From assembly GCF_002920895.1 (NCBI RefSeq), contig NZ_PQVG01000009.1, positions 35,635 to 99,634 of the forward strand: a stretch of DNA of 64,000 nucleotides. Direction: 5' to 3'. The position numbers and the translations under genes are program-made. Shown piece after piece: positions 44,943-53,927 of the stretch (positions within the stretch are counted from its first letter, which is position 1; the number at the start of each line of letters is the position of its first letter). This DNA is from Flavobacterium alvei (lineage in GTDB: Bacteria > Bacteroidota > Bacteroidia > Flavobacteriales > Flavobacteriaceae). Under the pieces are notes generated by a model. It saw nothing but the letters and a program-made list of their open reading frames with translations, had not been told where the DNA came from and made no database searches.

Positions 44943-45809
44943 ATGAAGTCGAAACAATTGAAATGGGTTTACCTGATAGCTTTAGCATTTGTTTGGGGTA
45001 GTTCATTTATCTTAATCAAGAGAGGTTTGGTCGGTTTGACGCCGATGCAATTAGGGTCGTTACGTATCATTTTTGCAGCCATCTTTTTATTGATAATTGG
45101 TTTCAAAAGTTTGTCGAAAATTCCGCTTCATCAATGGAAATATATCGCTTTGACAGCCACTTTAGGGACTTTTATTCCTGCATTTCTTTTTTCGATTGCA
45201 CAAACCCAAATCGACAGTTCTGTGAGTGCAATTCTAAATTCTCTTACGCCATTAAACACTATGATTTTGGGAGCTTTAGCTTTTGGATTAAGCTTTAAAA
45301 GGTCTCAAGTTTTTGGAGTCATTATTGGTTTAATAGGAACATTTTTGTTAATTATAAATGGAGCTATTCACCATCCAGAGCAAAATTATTATTATGCTAT
45401 TTTAGTTATTATAGCTTCAGTTTGTTATGCAACGAATGTCAATTTAATCAAGAAATATTTATCCGATTTGAGCCCGTTGAGCATTACGACAGGAAATTTT
45501 TTGGTTTTGCTTTTTCCAGCTTTGATTGTTTTGTTTTTCTCTGGTTTTTTCGAGGTGATTTCGGTTGAAAGTGTTCAACAATCGGTTTTGTATATTATGA
45601 TTTTGGGAGTTGTAGGAACTGGAATTGCCAATATCATTTTCTTTAAAACTATTCAAATATCGTCGCCAGTTTTTGCTACTTCGGTCACTTATTTGATTCC
45701 TGTAGTTGCTTTTTCTTGGGGATTGTTAGATAATGAAATGCTTACTCCAGTTCAGTTTTTGGGTGCTTTTATTATTTTGGTTGGAGTCTATTTGTCGGCT
45801 AAAAAGTAG
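44943..45809 (+). CDS. EamA/DMT family transporter
   Basis: 288 residues with ten hydrophobic helices in two EamA repeats. It begins WVYLIALAFVWGSSFILIKRGL and contains LNSLTPLNTMILGAL, the usual repeat-1 block, and SPVFATSVTYLIPVVAFSWG in repeat 2. The metabolite exported or imported cannot be told. It is convergent with the M16 operon and shares a bidirectional terminator. Confidence 0.9.
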   Translation: MKSKQLKWVYLIALAFVWGSSFILIKRGLVGLTPMQLGSLRIIFAAIFLLIIGFKSLSKIPLHQWKYIALTATLGTFIPAFLFSIAQTQIDSSVSAILNSLTPLNTMILGALAFGLSFKRSQVFGVIIGLIGTFLLIINGAIHHPEQNYYYAILVIIASVCYATNVNLIKKYLSDLSPLSITTGNFLVLLFPALIVLFFSGFFEVISVESVQQSVLYIMILGVVGTGIANIIFFKTIQISSPVFATSVTYLIPVVAFSWGLLDNEMLTPVQFLGAFIILVGVYLSAKK

Positions 45810-45850
45810 TGGTCAGTATTCAGTGTTCAGTGAGTGGTGTTCAGTGTCTG
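45804..45850. repeat. Short intergenic TTCAGTG-type repeat
   Basis: AGTAGTGGTCAGT followed by several TTCAGTG units. The same start (AAAAAGTAGTGGT...GGTCAG) occurs right after ruvC (32949-32970), in both cases beginning at the stop codon. Confidence 0.4.
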
Positions 45851-45880
45851 GTTTGATGAATATTAATTGTTCTAGGTATA

Positions 45881-45920
45881 AAAACGAAAACCTCTTGATT
45901 TCTCAGGAGGTTTCCGTTTT
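45881..45920. terminator. Bidirectional terminator between EamA and M16 genes
   Basis: AAAACGAAAACCTC pairs with GAGGTTTCCGTTTT (one mismatch) around a 12-nt loop. Confidence 0.8.
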
Positions 45921-45939
45921 TGTAATTACTAATTACTAA

Positions 45940-47988
45940 TTATTGGAAATCAGCATCAGTAACTCCTTCGTTAATTTTTACTTCAGACATTTTGATGTCT
46001 AATTCAAAACCTACATTTTGGATGATGTTAAAAGGCATTTTCACTCCTTTCACTTCTCTATAATCTCCATAATTAGTGGTTTGAGATATTTTGTTTCCAG
46101 CTTGTTCTACGGTTTTAGTTTCAGCAACTTTAAGTCCTGATTTGGTGTCATAATACAAAGTCGTTTTGCCGTTTTGTATGGCATAAGCATCATTGCCATT
46201 AATGGTTTCTATTCCTGTAATTACTATTTCTGCTTTTTTTGCCAATTGTAGTTCTTCAAAAGGTTTTGCACTGGCTTGCATTTCGGCTAAATCTGCTCCT
46301 TCAATGTTTTTTCTTTGCCCTTGTTGCACTACATAAGCTCCTTTTTCAGTAACGACTTGTTTCATTAAACTCATTGGTCCCATAGCTATTTCGACCATTA
46401 TTTTGCCTCTTGAATCGGATTTGTTTGTAAAAGTCAAAGGAGAAGGTGCTTGCGGAATGGTTGTAGAGCCTAGCATTGCAATTGTTTTTACAGTGCTAAC
46501 GGCTTTTTCGCCACCAATTGCTTTGATGTAATTGTCCAAAACTGTTTTGGCAGTTAGACCGGCTGGAACTTCTTTTTTGGAAACAGGTTTTTCAATCGGA
46601 TTTCCGTATTTATCAAAATAAAATATTGGAATTTTTAGTTTTTCTAAACCGGGCAATACGTCCGAACCTTTTCCTGTGATCACAATTCGAGTATTGTCGA
46701 TAAGGAAATATTTGTTGGCAGCTTGCATTATTTGTTCTGGAGTTACCGCATTAATATTGCGAATGTAATTTTCGTAAAAGTCTGCTGGAAGTTTTTCGGT
46801 TTCGATATTTAAAGCATATCTAGCAATGGCTTGTGGTTTTTGGACCTGCATTACAAATCGTCCTACGTAACCTGCTTTGACATTATTAAGCAATTCATCG
46901 CTTACTTTTTCGATTCTAATTTTTTTAATTTCTTTGATAAATTCCACCACAGCGCTATCAGTAACCACATTTCTTACTGCCGAAGCCGATTTTAATTTAG
47001 TTACATATTTTCCAGATCCAATAATAGCGTTGGCTCCGTAAGTCCAGCCGTGTTTTTCTCTTAGATTCATATTCAAATAACTGTTGAAATCGCCTCCTAA
47101 AATATAGGTAGCAAGGGCAGCAGGGAAAAAGTCAGGATCGCTCATTTTTAAATTAACAGTATTGACTAATGCAATTTCTGATTGAACAGAATTAGGCATG
47201 TCTATAAAATTAATTTGGGTGAACTCCACGTTTTTTGGGTCGGTATAAGCTAATTTAGGAGTGCTTTTTTTTGTCCAAGAGCCAAATAATTTTTCGACAA
47301 GAGGTTTTATTTTGTTGTATTTGACATCGCCAATAATAACTAAATAAGCGTTTTCTGGTACAAAATAGTTCTGATAATTGGTTTGAACATCGGCTAGAGT
47401 AACATTGTTTAAGGTTTCTACTGTTACAAATTCACCTGAAGGATGATTTTTCCCGAAGGCCAAAGCATCGGTTACTCTGTTGTTGATGGTTGGAACGCTT
47501 TTTTCTTCGGCCTTTAAGCCTTCGATCATTTTGGCTTTTTCTTTATCAAATTCTACTTGGGTAAAGTTTGGATTCAATGCGCCATCAGCCATTAATTCGA
47601 GTATTTGGGTGGCATATTTAGAGAGCGTATTGGCATAAGCACCTTGCGAACTAAAGTTGACGTTGGCTCCAAAGAAATCTATTTCTTCGTTAAAAATATC
47701 TTTTGCGATTTTTTTTGACCCATTTCCTATCAAGCTACTTGTTAGATCATCTACACCTTTTTTGTTTCCTTCGGCAAAAGGAGGGTTGTCTAAAGTAAGG
47801 TTAAATGTTACTCGGGGCAATTTATGGTTTTCTACTACCATTACTTTTAATCCATTCGATAAGATAAAAGTTTGTGGTTTTTTGATGTTTACTACTGGAG
47901 CTTTTCCAGGTTTTGGTTGCGGACGGTCTTGTGCTTGCATAATTCCGGTTATGAACATAATGAGTATTAGGACGCTTGTTTTTTTCAT
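45940..47988 (-). CDS. M16 peptidase-like protein lacking the zinc motif
   Basis: 682 residues from the ATG at 47988; a longer frame overlaps the upstream gene and hides the signal peptide (MKKTSVLILIMF...MQAQ). It has two M16 domains plus a C-terminal domain of about 200 residues (ending KINEGVTDADFQ) found in Bacteroidota M16 proteins. Where the active enzyme has HxxEH, this one reads GVDDLTSSLIG, so the zinc site is gone. It is probably a partner subunit of the intact M16 protease encoded 10 bp upstream. Confidence 0.85.
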   Translation of the reverse strand: MKKTSVLILIMFITGIMQAQDRPQPKPGKAPVVNIKKPQTFILSNGLKVMVVENHKLPRVTFNLTLDNPPFAEGNKKGVDDLTSSLIGNGSKKIAKDIFNEEIDFFGANVNFSSQGAYANTLSKYATQILELMADGALNPNFTQVEFDKEKAKMIEGLKAEEKSVPTINNRVTDALAFGKNHPSGEFVTVETLNNVTLADVQTNYQNYFVPENAYLVIIGDVKYNKIKPLVEKLFGSWTKKSTPKLAYTDPKNVEFTQINFIDMPNSVQSEIALVNTVNLKMSDPDFFPAALATYILGGDFNSYLNMNLREKHGWTYGANAIIGSGKYVTKLKSASAVRNVVTDSAVVEFIKEIKKIRIEKVSDELLNNVKAGYVGRFVMQVQKPQAIARYALNIETEKLPADFYENYIRNINAVTPEQIMQAANKYFLIDNTRIVITGKGSDVLPGLEKLKIPIFYFDKYGNPIEKPVSKKEVPAGLTAKTVLDNYIKAIGGEKAVSTVKTIAMLGSTTIPQAPSPLTFTNKSDSRGKIMVEIAMGPMSLMKQVVTEKGAYVVQQGQRKNIEGADLAEMQASAKPFEELQLAKKAEIVITGIETINGNDAYAIQNGKTTLYYDTKSGLKVAETKTVEQAGNKISQTTNYGDYREVKGVKMPFNIIQNVGFELDIKMSEVKINEGVTDADFQ

Positions 47989-47998
47989 AATAAATGTC

Positions 47999-49324
47999 TT
48001 AGTTTTGAGCTTGCTCAGTTGAAGGAACATAGTCTAAAATCAATCTTTGATTTGGGTTTAAATATTTTTTGGCTACCTCTCTAATTTCTTCTCTTGTTAT
48101 GGAGTGATACAAGTCAATTTGGTTATTTATTAGTTTTACATCTCCATATAATAAGTGGTAGGTGGCCAAATTTTCGGCAATTCCCTCCACATTGGCATTG
48201 GCATTTACAAATTGATTTTCGAAAGTGTTTTGTAATTTTTGAAAGTCTTTTTCAGAAATTAAATTAGTTTGAATTTTCACTACTTCTTCATCGATTTCTT
48301 TTAATAAATCGGCCGAAGTTGCGGGAGTCATTGGCAAGCCATAAATAATATACATTCCGTAGTCTTCCTCGCTCAAACCAACAGCGCCAATTTGCAAGGC
48401 TATTTTTTTCTGATCTACTATTTTCTTGTATAATTTAGAACTTTTTCCGTCACTTAAATAAGAAGAAATTAAATCCAGAACTTTAGCATCCCTAGTTTTC
48501 ATTGATGGAGTTCTGTAGGCTGTCACCAACATCGGGATTTGAATGTTTGGGTCTTGATATGTTGCTTTTATGGTTTTAGTTATTGGTTCTTCGGCAAAGA
48601 CTTGCTTTTTTAAGATTTCTCCCTTTGGAATTGAACCGAAATATTTTTGTATCCATTCTTTGGTTTGGGCAACGTCTATTTGACCTGCAACTACTAAAAC
48701 CGCATTGTTTGGAGTATAGAATTTTTTGTTGAAAGCTTGAAACTCTTCTAATGTCGCGGCATCTAAATCTTTCATTGAGCCAATAGTGTTCCAGCGATAA
48801 GGATGGTTTTTGAAAAGATTTTCTTTTACAGCCATTAGTATATTTCCGTAGGGGCGATTGTCGAAATTGGTTCTTTTCTCTTCTTTTACAACTTCATTTT
48901 GCGTGTCAACCCCTATTTGATTGATAATTGGATGCAACATTCTTTCAGATTCCATCCAAAGTCCTAATTCTAAATTATTAGATGGGAATACTTCGTAGTA
49001 GTAGGTTCTGTCATCGGTTGTATTGGCATTGTTAACGCCACCATTAGCGGTAACAATTTTCATCCATTCTCCACGTTTGATGTTTTGGGTTCCTTCGAAC
49101 AACAAATGCTCAAAGAAGTGAGCGAAACCTGTTCTTTCAGGATTTTCATCTTTGGCACCTACATGATACATTACCGAAGTAACAACCACTGGAGCAGAAG
49201 AATCGTTGTGCAAAATAACGTGTAATCCGTTATTTAATGTGTATTCTTCGAAATCTACTTTTTGAGCTGAGGCAATTCCTCCTAGCAAAAGTGAAGCACT
49301 TAAAGCCATTATTGTTTTTTTCAT
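47999..49324 (-). CDS. M16 family zinc protease (active subunit)
   Basis: 441 residues with a signal peptide (ends IASAQ, residue 21). The inverted zinc motif HFFEH lies in GFAHFFEHLLFEGT (about 67-80), with a downstream Glu-rich ligand region NEVVKEEKRTNFDN. It is an extracytoplasmic peptidase. It forms a 10-bp-spaced operon with the inactive homologue 45940-47988, like alpha/beta M16 pairs. The promoter is TACATTTG (49385-49378, minus), set inside an inverted repeat. Confidence 0.9.
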   Translation of the reverse strand: MKKTIMALSASLLLGGIASAQKVDFEEYTLNNGLHVILHNDSSAPVVVTSVMYHVGAKDENPERTGFAHFFEHLLFEGTQNIKRGEWMKIVTANGGVNNANTTDDRTYYYEVFPSNNLELGLWMESERMLHPIINQIGVDTQNEVVKEEKRTNFDNRPYGNILMAVKENLFKNHPYRWNTIGSMKDLDAATLEEFQAFNKKFYTPNNAVLVVAGQIDVAQTKEWIQKYFGSIPKGEILKKQVFAEEPITKTIKATYQDPNIQIPMLVTAYRTPSMKTRDAKVLDLISSYLSDGKSSKLYKKIVDQKKIALQIGAVGLSEEDYGMYIIYGLPMTPATSADLLKEIDEEVVKIQTNLISEKDFQKLQNTFENQFVNANANVEGIAENLATYHLLYGDVKLINNQIDLYHSITREEIREVAKKYLNPNQRLILDYVPSTEQAQN

Positions 49325-49370
49325 AAGGATTAATAATTTTTTTTCAATAGGTGTGATAACTTATTATATT

Positions 49371-49387
49371 GTTACACCAAATGTAAC
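49371..49387 (-). promoter_or_regulatory. M16 operon -7 box within an inverted repeat
   Basis: GTTACA-N5-TGTAAC overlaps the minus-strand -7 box TACATTTG, so a bound regulator could occlude the promoter. Confidence 0.45.
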
Positions 49388-49525
49388 ACTTTTTAATATT
49401 CAATGACAAATTTTTCTTACTTTATATAAAGTTTAACAATTTGATGAAAATTTACTTAAAAATAAGTATTAAAATCCTTAAAAACAATGAATTAAATAAA
49501 TGAAATATTTTTTTTGGATAACTAA

Positions 49526-49555
49526 TTGCAGAATAAATATTTAATTGTATATTTG
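49526..49555 (+). promoter_or_regulatory. Promoter of rplU-rpmA
   Basis: TTG (49526), 19-nt spacer, TATATTTG (49548-49555), a near-ideal Bacteroidota promoter about 30 bp before the rplU ATG. Confidence 0.8.
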
Positions 49556-49584
49556 CAACCTTAAAAATTATAAAACAATTTGTT

Positions 49585-50010
49585 ATGTATGCAATCGTAG
49601 AGATAGCAGGGCAACAATTCAAAGTTAGCAAAGACCTAAAGGTTTACGTTCACCGTTTAGCAAATGAAGAAGGAACAAAAGTTTCTTTCGACAAAGTTTA
49701 TTTGTTAGACGATAACGGTTCAATCACAATAGGCGCCCCAGCTATAGAAGGTGCTTCAGTAGAAGCCAAAGTGTTACAACACTTAAAAGGAGATAAAGTA
49801 ATCGTTTTCAAAAAGAAAAGAAGAAAAGGTTACAAAAAGAGAAACGGTCACCGTCAGTATCTTACCCAAATTGTAATCGAAGGTATTTCAGTATCAGCTC
49901 CTAAAAAAGCCGCTGCAAAAAAAGAAACTGTTGAAGTAGCTGCTGAAGAAGTAGAAGCTCCAAAAGTAAAAAAAGCTCCAAAAGCTAAAAAAGAAGAGAC
50001 ACAAGAATAA
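49585..50010 (+). CDS. rplU: 50S ribosomal protein L21
   Basis: 141 residues. The L21 core (about 1-103) is clear: YAIVEIAGQQFKVSKDLKVYV at the start and KRRKGYKKRNGHRQYLTQI near residue 75. A C-terminal extension of about 40 residues rich in Ala, Lys and Glu follows, making the protein longer than the usual L21. It forms an operon with rpmA 23 bp downstream. Confidence 0.97.
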   Translation: MYAIVEIAGQQFKVSKDLKVYVHRLANEEGTKVSFDKVYLLDDNGSITIGAPAIEGASVEAKVLQHLKGDKVIVFKKKRRKGYKKRNGHRQYLTQIVIEGISVSAPKKAAAKKETVEVAAEEVEAPKVKKAPKAKKEETQE

Positions 50011-50033
50011 TAACAATATAAAACTAATACGTC

Positions 50034-50300
50034 ATGGCTCACAAGAAAGGTGTCGGTAGTTCCAAGAATGGTAGAGAATCAGAATCAAAACGTTTAGGTG
50101 TTAAGATTTTTGGTGGACAAGCTGCTATTGCAGGGAACATCATCGTAAGACAAAGAGGTTCAAAACACAATCCAGGAGAAAACGTTTACATCAGTAAAGA
50201 TCATACTTTACATGCAAAAGTAGATGGAGTTGTTCAGTTCCAAAAGAAGAGAGATAATAAATCTTATGTATCTATACTTCCATTTGAAGTTGAAGCATAA
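50034..50300 (+). CDS. rpmA: 50S ribosomal protein L27
   Basis: 88 residues starting [20 protein letters not shown], with [16 protein letters not shown] and HPGENV-like HNPGENVYI. No N-terminal extension is present, unlike Firmicutes L27. A strong terminator follows. Confidence 0.97.
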   Translation: MAHKKGVGSSKNGRESESKRLGVKIFGGQAAIAGNIIVRQRGSKHNPGENVYISKDHTLHAKVDGVVQFQKKRDNKSYVSILPFEVEA

Positions 50301-50320
50301 TTGATTTTTTTAATTCATTA

Positions 50321-50355
50321 AAAAAGACCGTTTCTTAAGAAACGGTCTTTTTTTT
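50321..50355 (+). terminator. Terminator after rpmA
   Basis: AAAGACCGTTTC, TTAA loop, GAAACGGTCTTT, then a T-run. Confidence 0.93.
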
Positions 50356-50487
50356 TGTTATTAATATAGATGAATAGTTTTGAATTTGTTTGCTTAAAAC
50401 ATCTTTAATTCACGAATTACACTTTTAAATTTGTGATTAATAATTGAAAAAAAATAGTCTGAGATCAAGGGTTATAAGTTGCTGTTT

Positions 50488-51591
50488 TTAAAAATTATAG
50501 ACCATTCCAATTCCAAGAGATTGTTTTAACTGTACTTTTGCACCTGAAACAACCTGAACACCATCTATTTTTTCAATATTTTTGACATCATCATCATAAA
50601 TTAACTGCGAGCCAATGTTTGCCTTAACATGTTGATTTACAATTAAATCTAATTGCATTTTCCAATCTACATCGATGTTTCCAAAATTGTTGATGTAATC
50701 GGTATATAAACTTAGCCTGTTTTCCCAAGTAATATTTTTCCAAACTTCTTTTTTGTAATAGTTGGTTACTAAAATTCCAACTTCAGTTCTGGATTTTTCA
50801 CCAGAAGTGAGTTTATTCCCTTCTGCATCATAAGTTGCTTTGACCATTCCAAAAGCACCTTTGTCGGCCAGAGTTTGGTCTAATACCAAAGTGTTTTTTA
50901 AAGTCAATGGCGAAATATAAACATCGAATTTCTTTTCTTTATTGAAATAATCAGCACCAGCACCCAAAAAAGTATAGGCTGGAGCGAATGTTTTTGAGAT
51001 AGGGTTTTTGGTATCAGGGTATTTATATCCATCTGTAAATTGGGTTCTAAAATTGAATTTTGCACTAAAATACCAATTCGAAAAAGTATCTTGTCTATAG
51101 CCAAAAGTAGAGTTAAAACGAAAATCATCATCTGTTTTTCTCATATCCAAACCATCTTGTTTATTGAGCCCGTATTTCACAATTAATTCATTAATCCATT
51201 CGCTATTGATATCCGATCGTGTTCTCGTAAAAGTTCCAGTAAACAAGCCTGCAACTGAGCTAGTTCCACCTGCATTCCAGTTCACAAAAGCAATTTGTGT
51301 TAAATCAATACCAACCGAATTTTTATTAATCCAATGTGACATTGAAATAAATGGAATGTCTATTTTTTTTGCAACTGCCATTTTTGATTTTGGTGGAGAA
51401 GTATATTTTATTATTGGTGTAATTGCAACGTCTAAGGCTACAATAGGCTTTATGGAATCTTGTACAACACCAACACTTAAAGAATCTCCATAAATTACAG
51501 GCTTTAGTGAATGTAGGTTTGATTTTTGTGAAAAGCCGATCATTGGAACAAATAGGATGAGTAATAGGAGGCTAAAAGAATATAATTTCAT
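50488..51591 (-). CDS. DUF3078-like outer membrane protein
   Basis: 367 residues with a signal peptide (ends GFSQ, residue 21). The body is alternating amphipathic strands (WYFSAKFNFRTQF, YTFLGAGADYFN, NRLSLYTDYINNFG) ending in GIGMVYNF with terminal Phe, an outer membrane barrel sign. The block FVNWNAGGTSSVAGLF is typical of DUF3078. Function unknown. Confidence 0.75.
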   Translation of the reverse strand: MKLYSFSLLLLILFVPMIGFSQKSNLHSLKPVIYGDSLSVGVVQDSIKPIVALDVAITPIIKYTSPPKSKMAVAKKIDIPFISMSHWINKNSVGIDLTQIAFVNWNAGGTSSVAGLFTGTFTRTRSDINSEWINELIVKYGLNKQDGLDMRKTDDDFRFNSTFGYRQDTFSNWYFSAKFNFRTQFTDGYKYPDTKNPISKTFAPAYTFLGAGADYFNKEKKFDVYISPLTLKNTLVLDQTLADKGAFGMVKATYDAEGNKLTSGEKSRTEVGILVTNYYKKEVWKNITWENRLSLYTDYINNFGNIDVDWKMQLDLIVNQHVKANIGSQLIYDDDVKNIEKIDGVQVVSGAKVQLKQSLGIGMVYNF

Positions 51592-51629
51592 TATTGACTA
51601 AAATTTATATTTACAAAAAATAACTCGTT

Positions 51630-53399
51630 TTAATAATTCATAAAAACGGTTTTCAAACATGAAACGTCTATTTTGCAATAATGTTGTAATTCGTAAACAG
51701 TACCTTGCTCAATAAATTCATCAGGAATTCCAAGTGTTCTAATACTGGAGTTATAATTATTATTCGACGCAAACTCTACAATAGTCGTGCCAAAACCACC
51801 TTTTACAACGCCATCTTCAACGGTGATGATGTTTTTGAATGATTTGAAAATGGTGTGTAACAACTTCTCGTCCAATGGTTTTACAAAGGCAAAGTCGTAA
51901 TGTGCGAAATTTTCGGGATGATTTATTTCGGCTAATGCCAATGTAACATTATTGCCAATCGTTCCGTTAGATAATATTGCTGTTTTTGTTCCTTCTTTGA
52001 GGCAATTAGCCTTTCCAATTTCAATTTTTTCATACGGTTTTTGCCAATCCACAATTTGACCACGACCTCTTGGATACCGAATCGCAATAGGATGATTCAA
52101 TCCCAATTGAGCTGTATATAAAATGTTTCGCAACGCAATTTCATTCAAAGGCGAATACACAATCATATTGGGAATGCAACGCAAATAAGCCAAATCAAAA
52201 ACGCCGTGATGAGTTGCACCGTCTTCGCCAACCAATCCTGCTCTGTCTAAACAAAAAATCACCGGCAAATTCTGTAAAGCAACGTCGTGAATGACTTGAT
52301 CGTAAGCTCGTTGTAAAAAAGTGGAATAAATATTGCAAAAAACCACCATTCCTTGAGTAGCCATTCCGGCTGATAAGGTAACAGCGTGTTGTTCAGCAAT
52401 TCCAACATCAAAGGCGCGTTCTGGAATTTCATCCATCATAAATTTCAAAGAACTTCCCGATGGCATTGCTGGTGTGATTCCGATGATTTTTTCATTGGCT
52501 TTCGCCAAATCCAAAAGCGTCAATCCAAAAACATCTTGATATTTCGGCGGAAGATTTTCTTCCTGTTTGGGGTGAATTTCCCCAGTCGAAGCATCAAATT
52601 TTCCAGGGGCGTGGTATTTTACTTGATCTTCTTCGGCTTGTTGTAAACCTTTTCCCTTGGTGGTTATTAGATGTAGAAACTTAGGCCCTTTTATTTTTTG
52701 TAATCGCTTTAATTCTTTAAGAACTGCAAAGATATCGTTGCCATCTATGGGTCCCGAATAATCAAAATTCAGGGATTTAATCATATTGTTTTTCTTCGGA
52801 TTTTTTCCCTCCTTCACGGCAGTGAGATAGTTTTTCAAAGCACCCACACTTGGGTCAATTCCGATGGCGTTGTCGTTGAGAATGACCAATAAATTAGCAT
52901 TGGTAACGCCCGCGTGATTCAAACCTTCAAACGCCATTCCCGAAGCAATCGAAGCGTCACCAATAACTGCGATATGCTGTTTTTCGAAATCGCCTTTCAA
53001 ATTAGAACCAATCGCCATTCCTAAAGCTGCCGAAATAGACGTAGAAGAATGTCCCACGCCAAAAGCATCATACACACTTTCGCTGCGTTTTGGAAAACCC
53101 GAAATGCCGTTGAGTTGTCGATTGGTATGAAAAATTTCTCTTCTTTCGGTCAAAATTTTATGTCCGTAAGCTTGATGACCCACATCCCAGATTAACAAAT
53201 CATTCGGTGTGTCAAATACATAATGTAGCCCAATCGTAAGTTCGACCACGCCAAGACTGGCACCCAAATGTCCTTCTTTTACTGCTACAACGCCAATAAT
53301 AAAATCACGCAATTCTTGTGCTAACTGAGGAAGTTGGGCTTCATCGAGTTGACGTAAATCACTTGGATTGTTGATGTGTTGAAGTAAATTCTTGGTCAT
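51630..53399 (-). CDS. dxs: 1-deoxy-D-xylulose-5-phosphate synthase
   Basis: 589 residues. The thiamin diphosphate motif is GDASIASGMAFEGLNHAG...NDNAIGIDPSVG (about 143-183). The pyrimidine domain has the conserved Glu in DVGIAEQHAVTLSAGMA, followed by FLQRAYDQVIHDV and DRAGLVGEDGATHHGVFDLAYLR; the C-terminal transketolase domain is complete. It makes DXP from pyruvate and glyceraldehyde-3-phosphate for isoprenoids, thiamin and pyridoxal. It starts at the ATG at 53399, only a few bases after its -7 box. Confidence 0.96.
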   Translation of the reverse strand: MTKNLLQHINNPSDLRQLDEAQLPQLAQELRDFIIGVVAVKEGHLGASLGVVELTIGLHYVFDTPNDLLIWDVGHQAYGHKILTERREIFHTNRQLNGISGFPKRSESVYDAFGVGHSSTSISAALGMAIGSNLKGDFEKQHIAVIGDASIASGMAFEGLNHAGVTNANLLVILNDNAIGIDPSVGALKNYLTAVKEGKNPKKNNMIKSLNFDYSGPIDGNDIFAVLKELKRLQKIKGPKFLHLITTKGKGLQQAEEDQVKYHAPGKFDASTGEIHPKQEENLPPKYQDVFGLTLLDLAKANEKIIGITPAMPSGSSLKFMMDEIPERAFDVGIAEQHAVTLSAGMATQGMVVFCNIYSTFLQRAYDQVIHDVALQNLPVIFCLDRAGLVGEDGATHHGVFDLAYLRCIPNMIVYSPLNEIALRNILYTAQLGLNHPIAIRYPRGRGQIVDWQKPYEKIEIGKANCLKEGTKTAILSNGTIGNNVTLALAEINHPENFAHYDFAFVKPLDEKLLHTIFKSFKNIITVEDGVVKGGFGTTIVEFASNNNYNSSIRTLGIPDEFIEQGTVYELQHYCKIDVSCLKTVFMNY

Positions 53400-53403
53400 A
53401 AGG

Positions 53404-53432
53404 CAAAGGTACGAATTGAATTCTTATTTTTG
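53404..53432. promoter_or_regulatory. Facing -7 boxes of divergent dxs and tadA
   Basis: TACCTTTG on the minus strand (53411-53404) lies 4 bp before the dxs ATG, and TATTTTTG on the plus strand (53425-53432) lies 5 bp before the tadA ATG. Both mRNAs would be leaderless or nearly so. Confidence 0.5.
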
Positions 53433-53437
53433 TAACT

Positions 53438-53881
53438 ATGGAAAACCCTTTCACCAACGACTATTTTATGAAGAAAGCCTTGCAAGAAGCCGAAATGGCT
53501 TTTGAAAAAGGCGAAATTCCAGTTGGAGCTATTATTGTTGTAGCCGACAAAGTCATTGCTCGAAGTCATAATTTGACCGAATTACTTAACGATGTCACTG
53601 CACACGCCGAAATGCAGGCCATCACCGCAGCCGCCAATTTCTTAGGTGGAAAATACCTGAAAGATTGCACGCTCTATGTAACTTTAGAACCTTGCCAAAT
53701 GTGCGCCGGCGCTTTGTATTGGAGCCAGATTTCGAAAATTGTTTTTGGTGCTCGCGATGAGCAACGGGGTTTTATGACAATGGGAACCCAATTGCACCCC
53801 AAAACCACAGTTGTTTCTGGAGTTATGGCCAATGAAGCTGCCGATTTGATGAAGCGTTTTTTTGCAACGAAGCGAAAATGA
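53438..53881 (+). CDS. tadA: tRNA-specific adenosine-34 deaminase
   Basis: 147 residues, normal for TadA. The zinc site is HAEMQAIT (His-Ala-Glu, about 57-59) and PCQMCAGALYWSQI (two Cys, about 87-90). VGAIIV and ARSHNLTE match the family. It converts A34 to inosine in tRNA-Arg(ACG). The last 17 coding bases and the T-run (53840-53863) are repeated, partly decayed, at 55225. Confidence 0.95.
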   Translation: MENPFTNDYFMKKALQEAEMAFEKGEIPVGAIIVVADKVIARSHNLTELLNDVTAHAEMQAITAAANFLGGKYLKDCTLYVTLEPCQMCAGALYWSQISKIVFGARDEQRGFMTMGTQLHPKTTVVSGVMANEAADLMKRFFATKRK

Positions 53882-53927
53882 AGTGATAGAATCTTAATGA
53901 TGTAAATAAAACAATTCGTTTTTTTTT

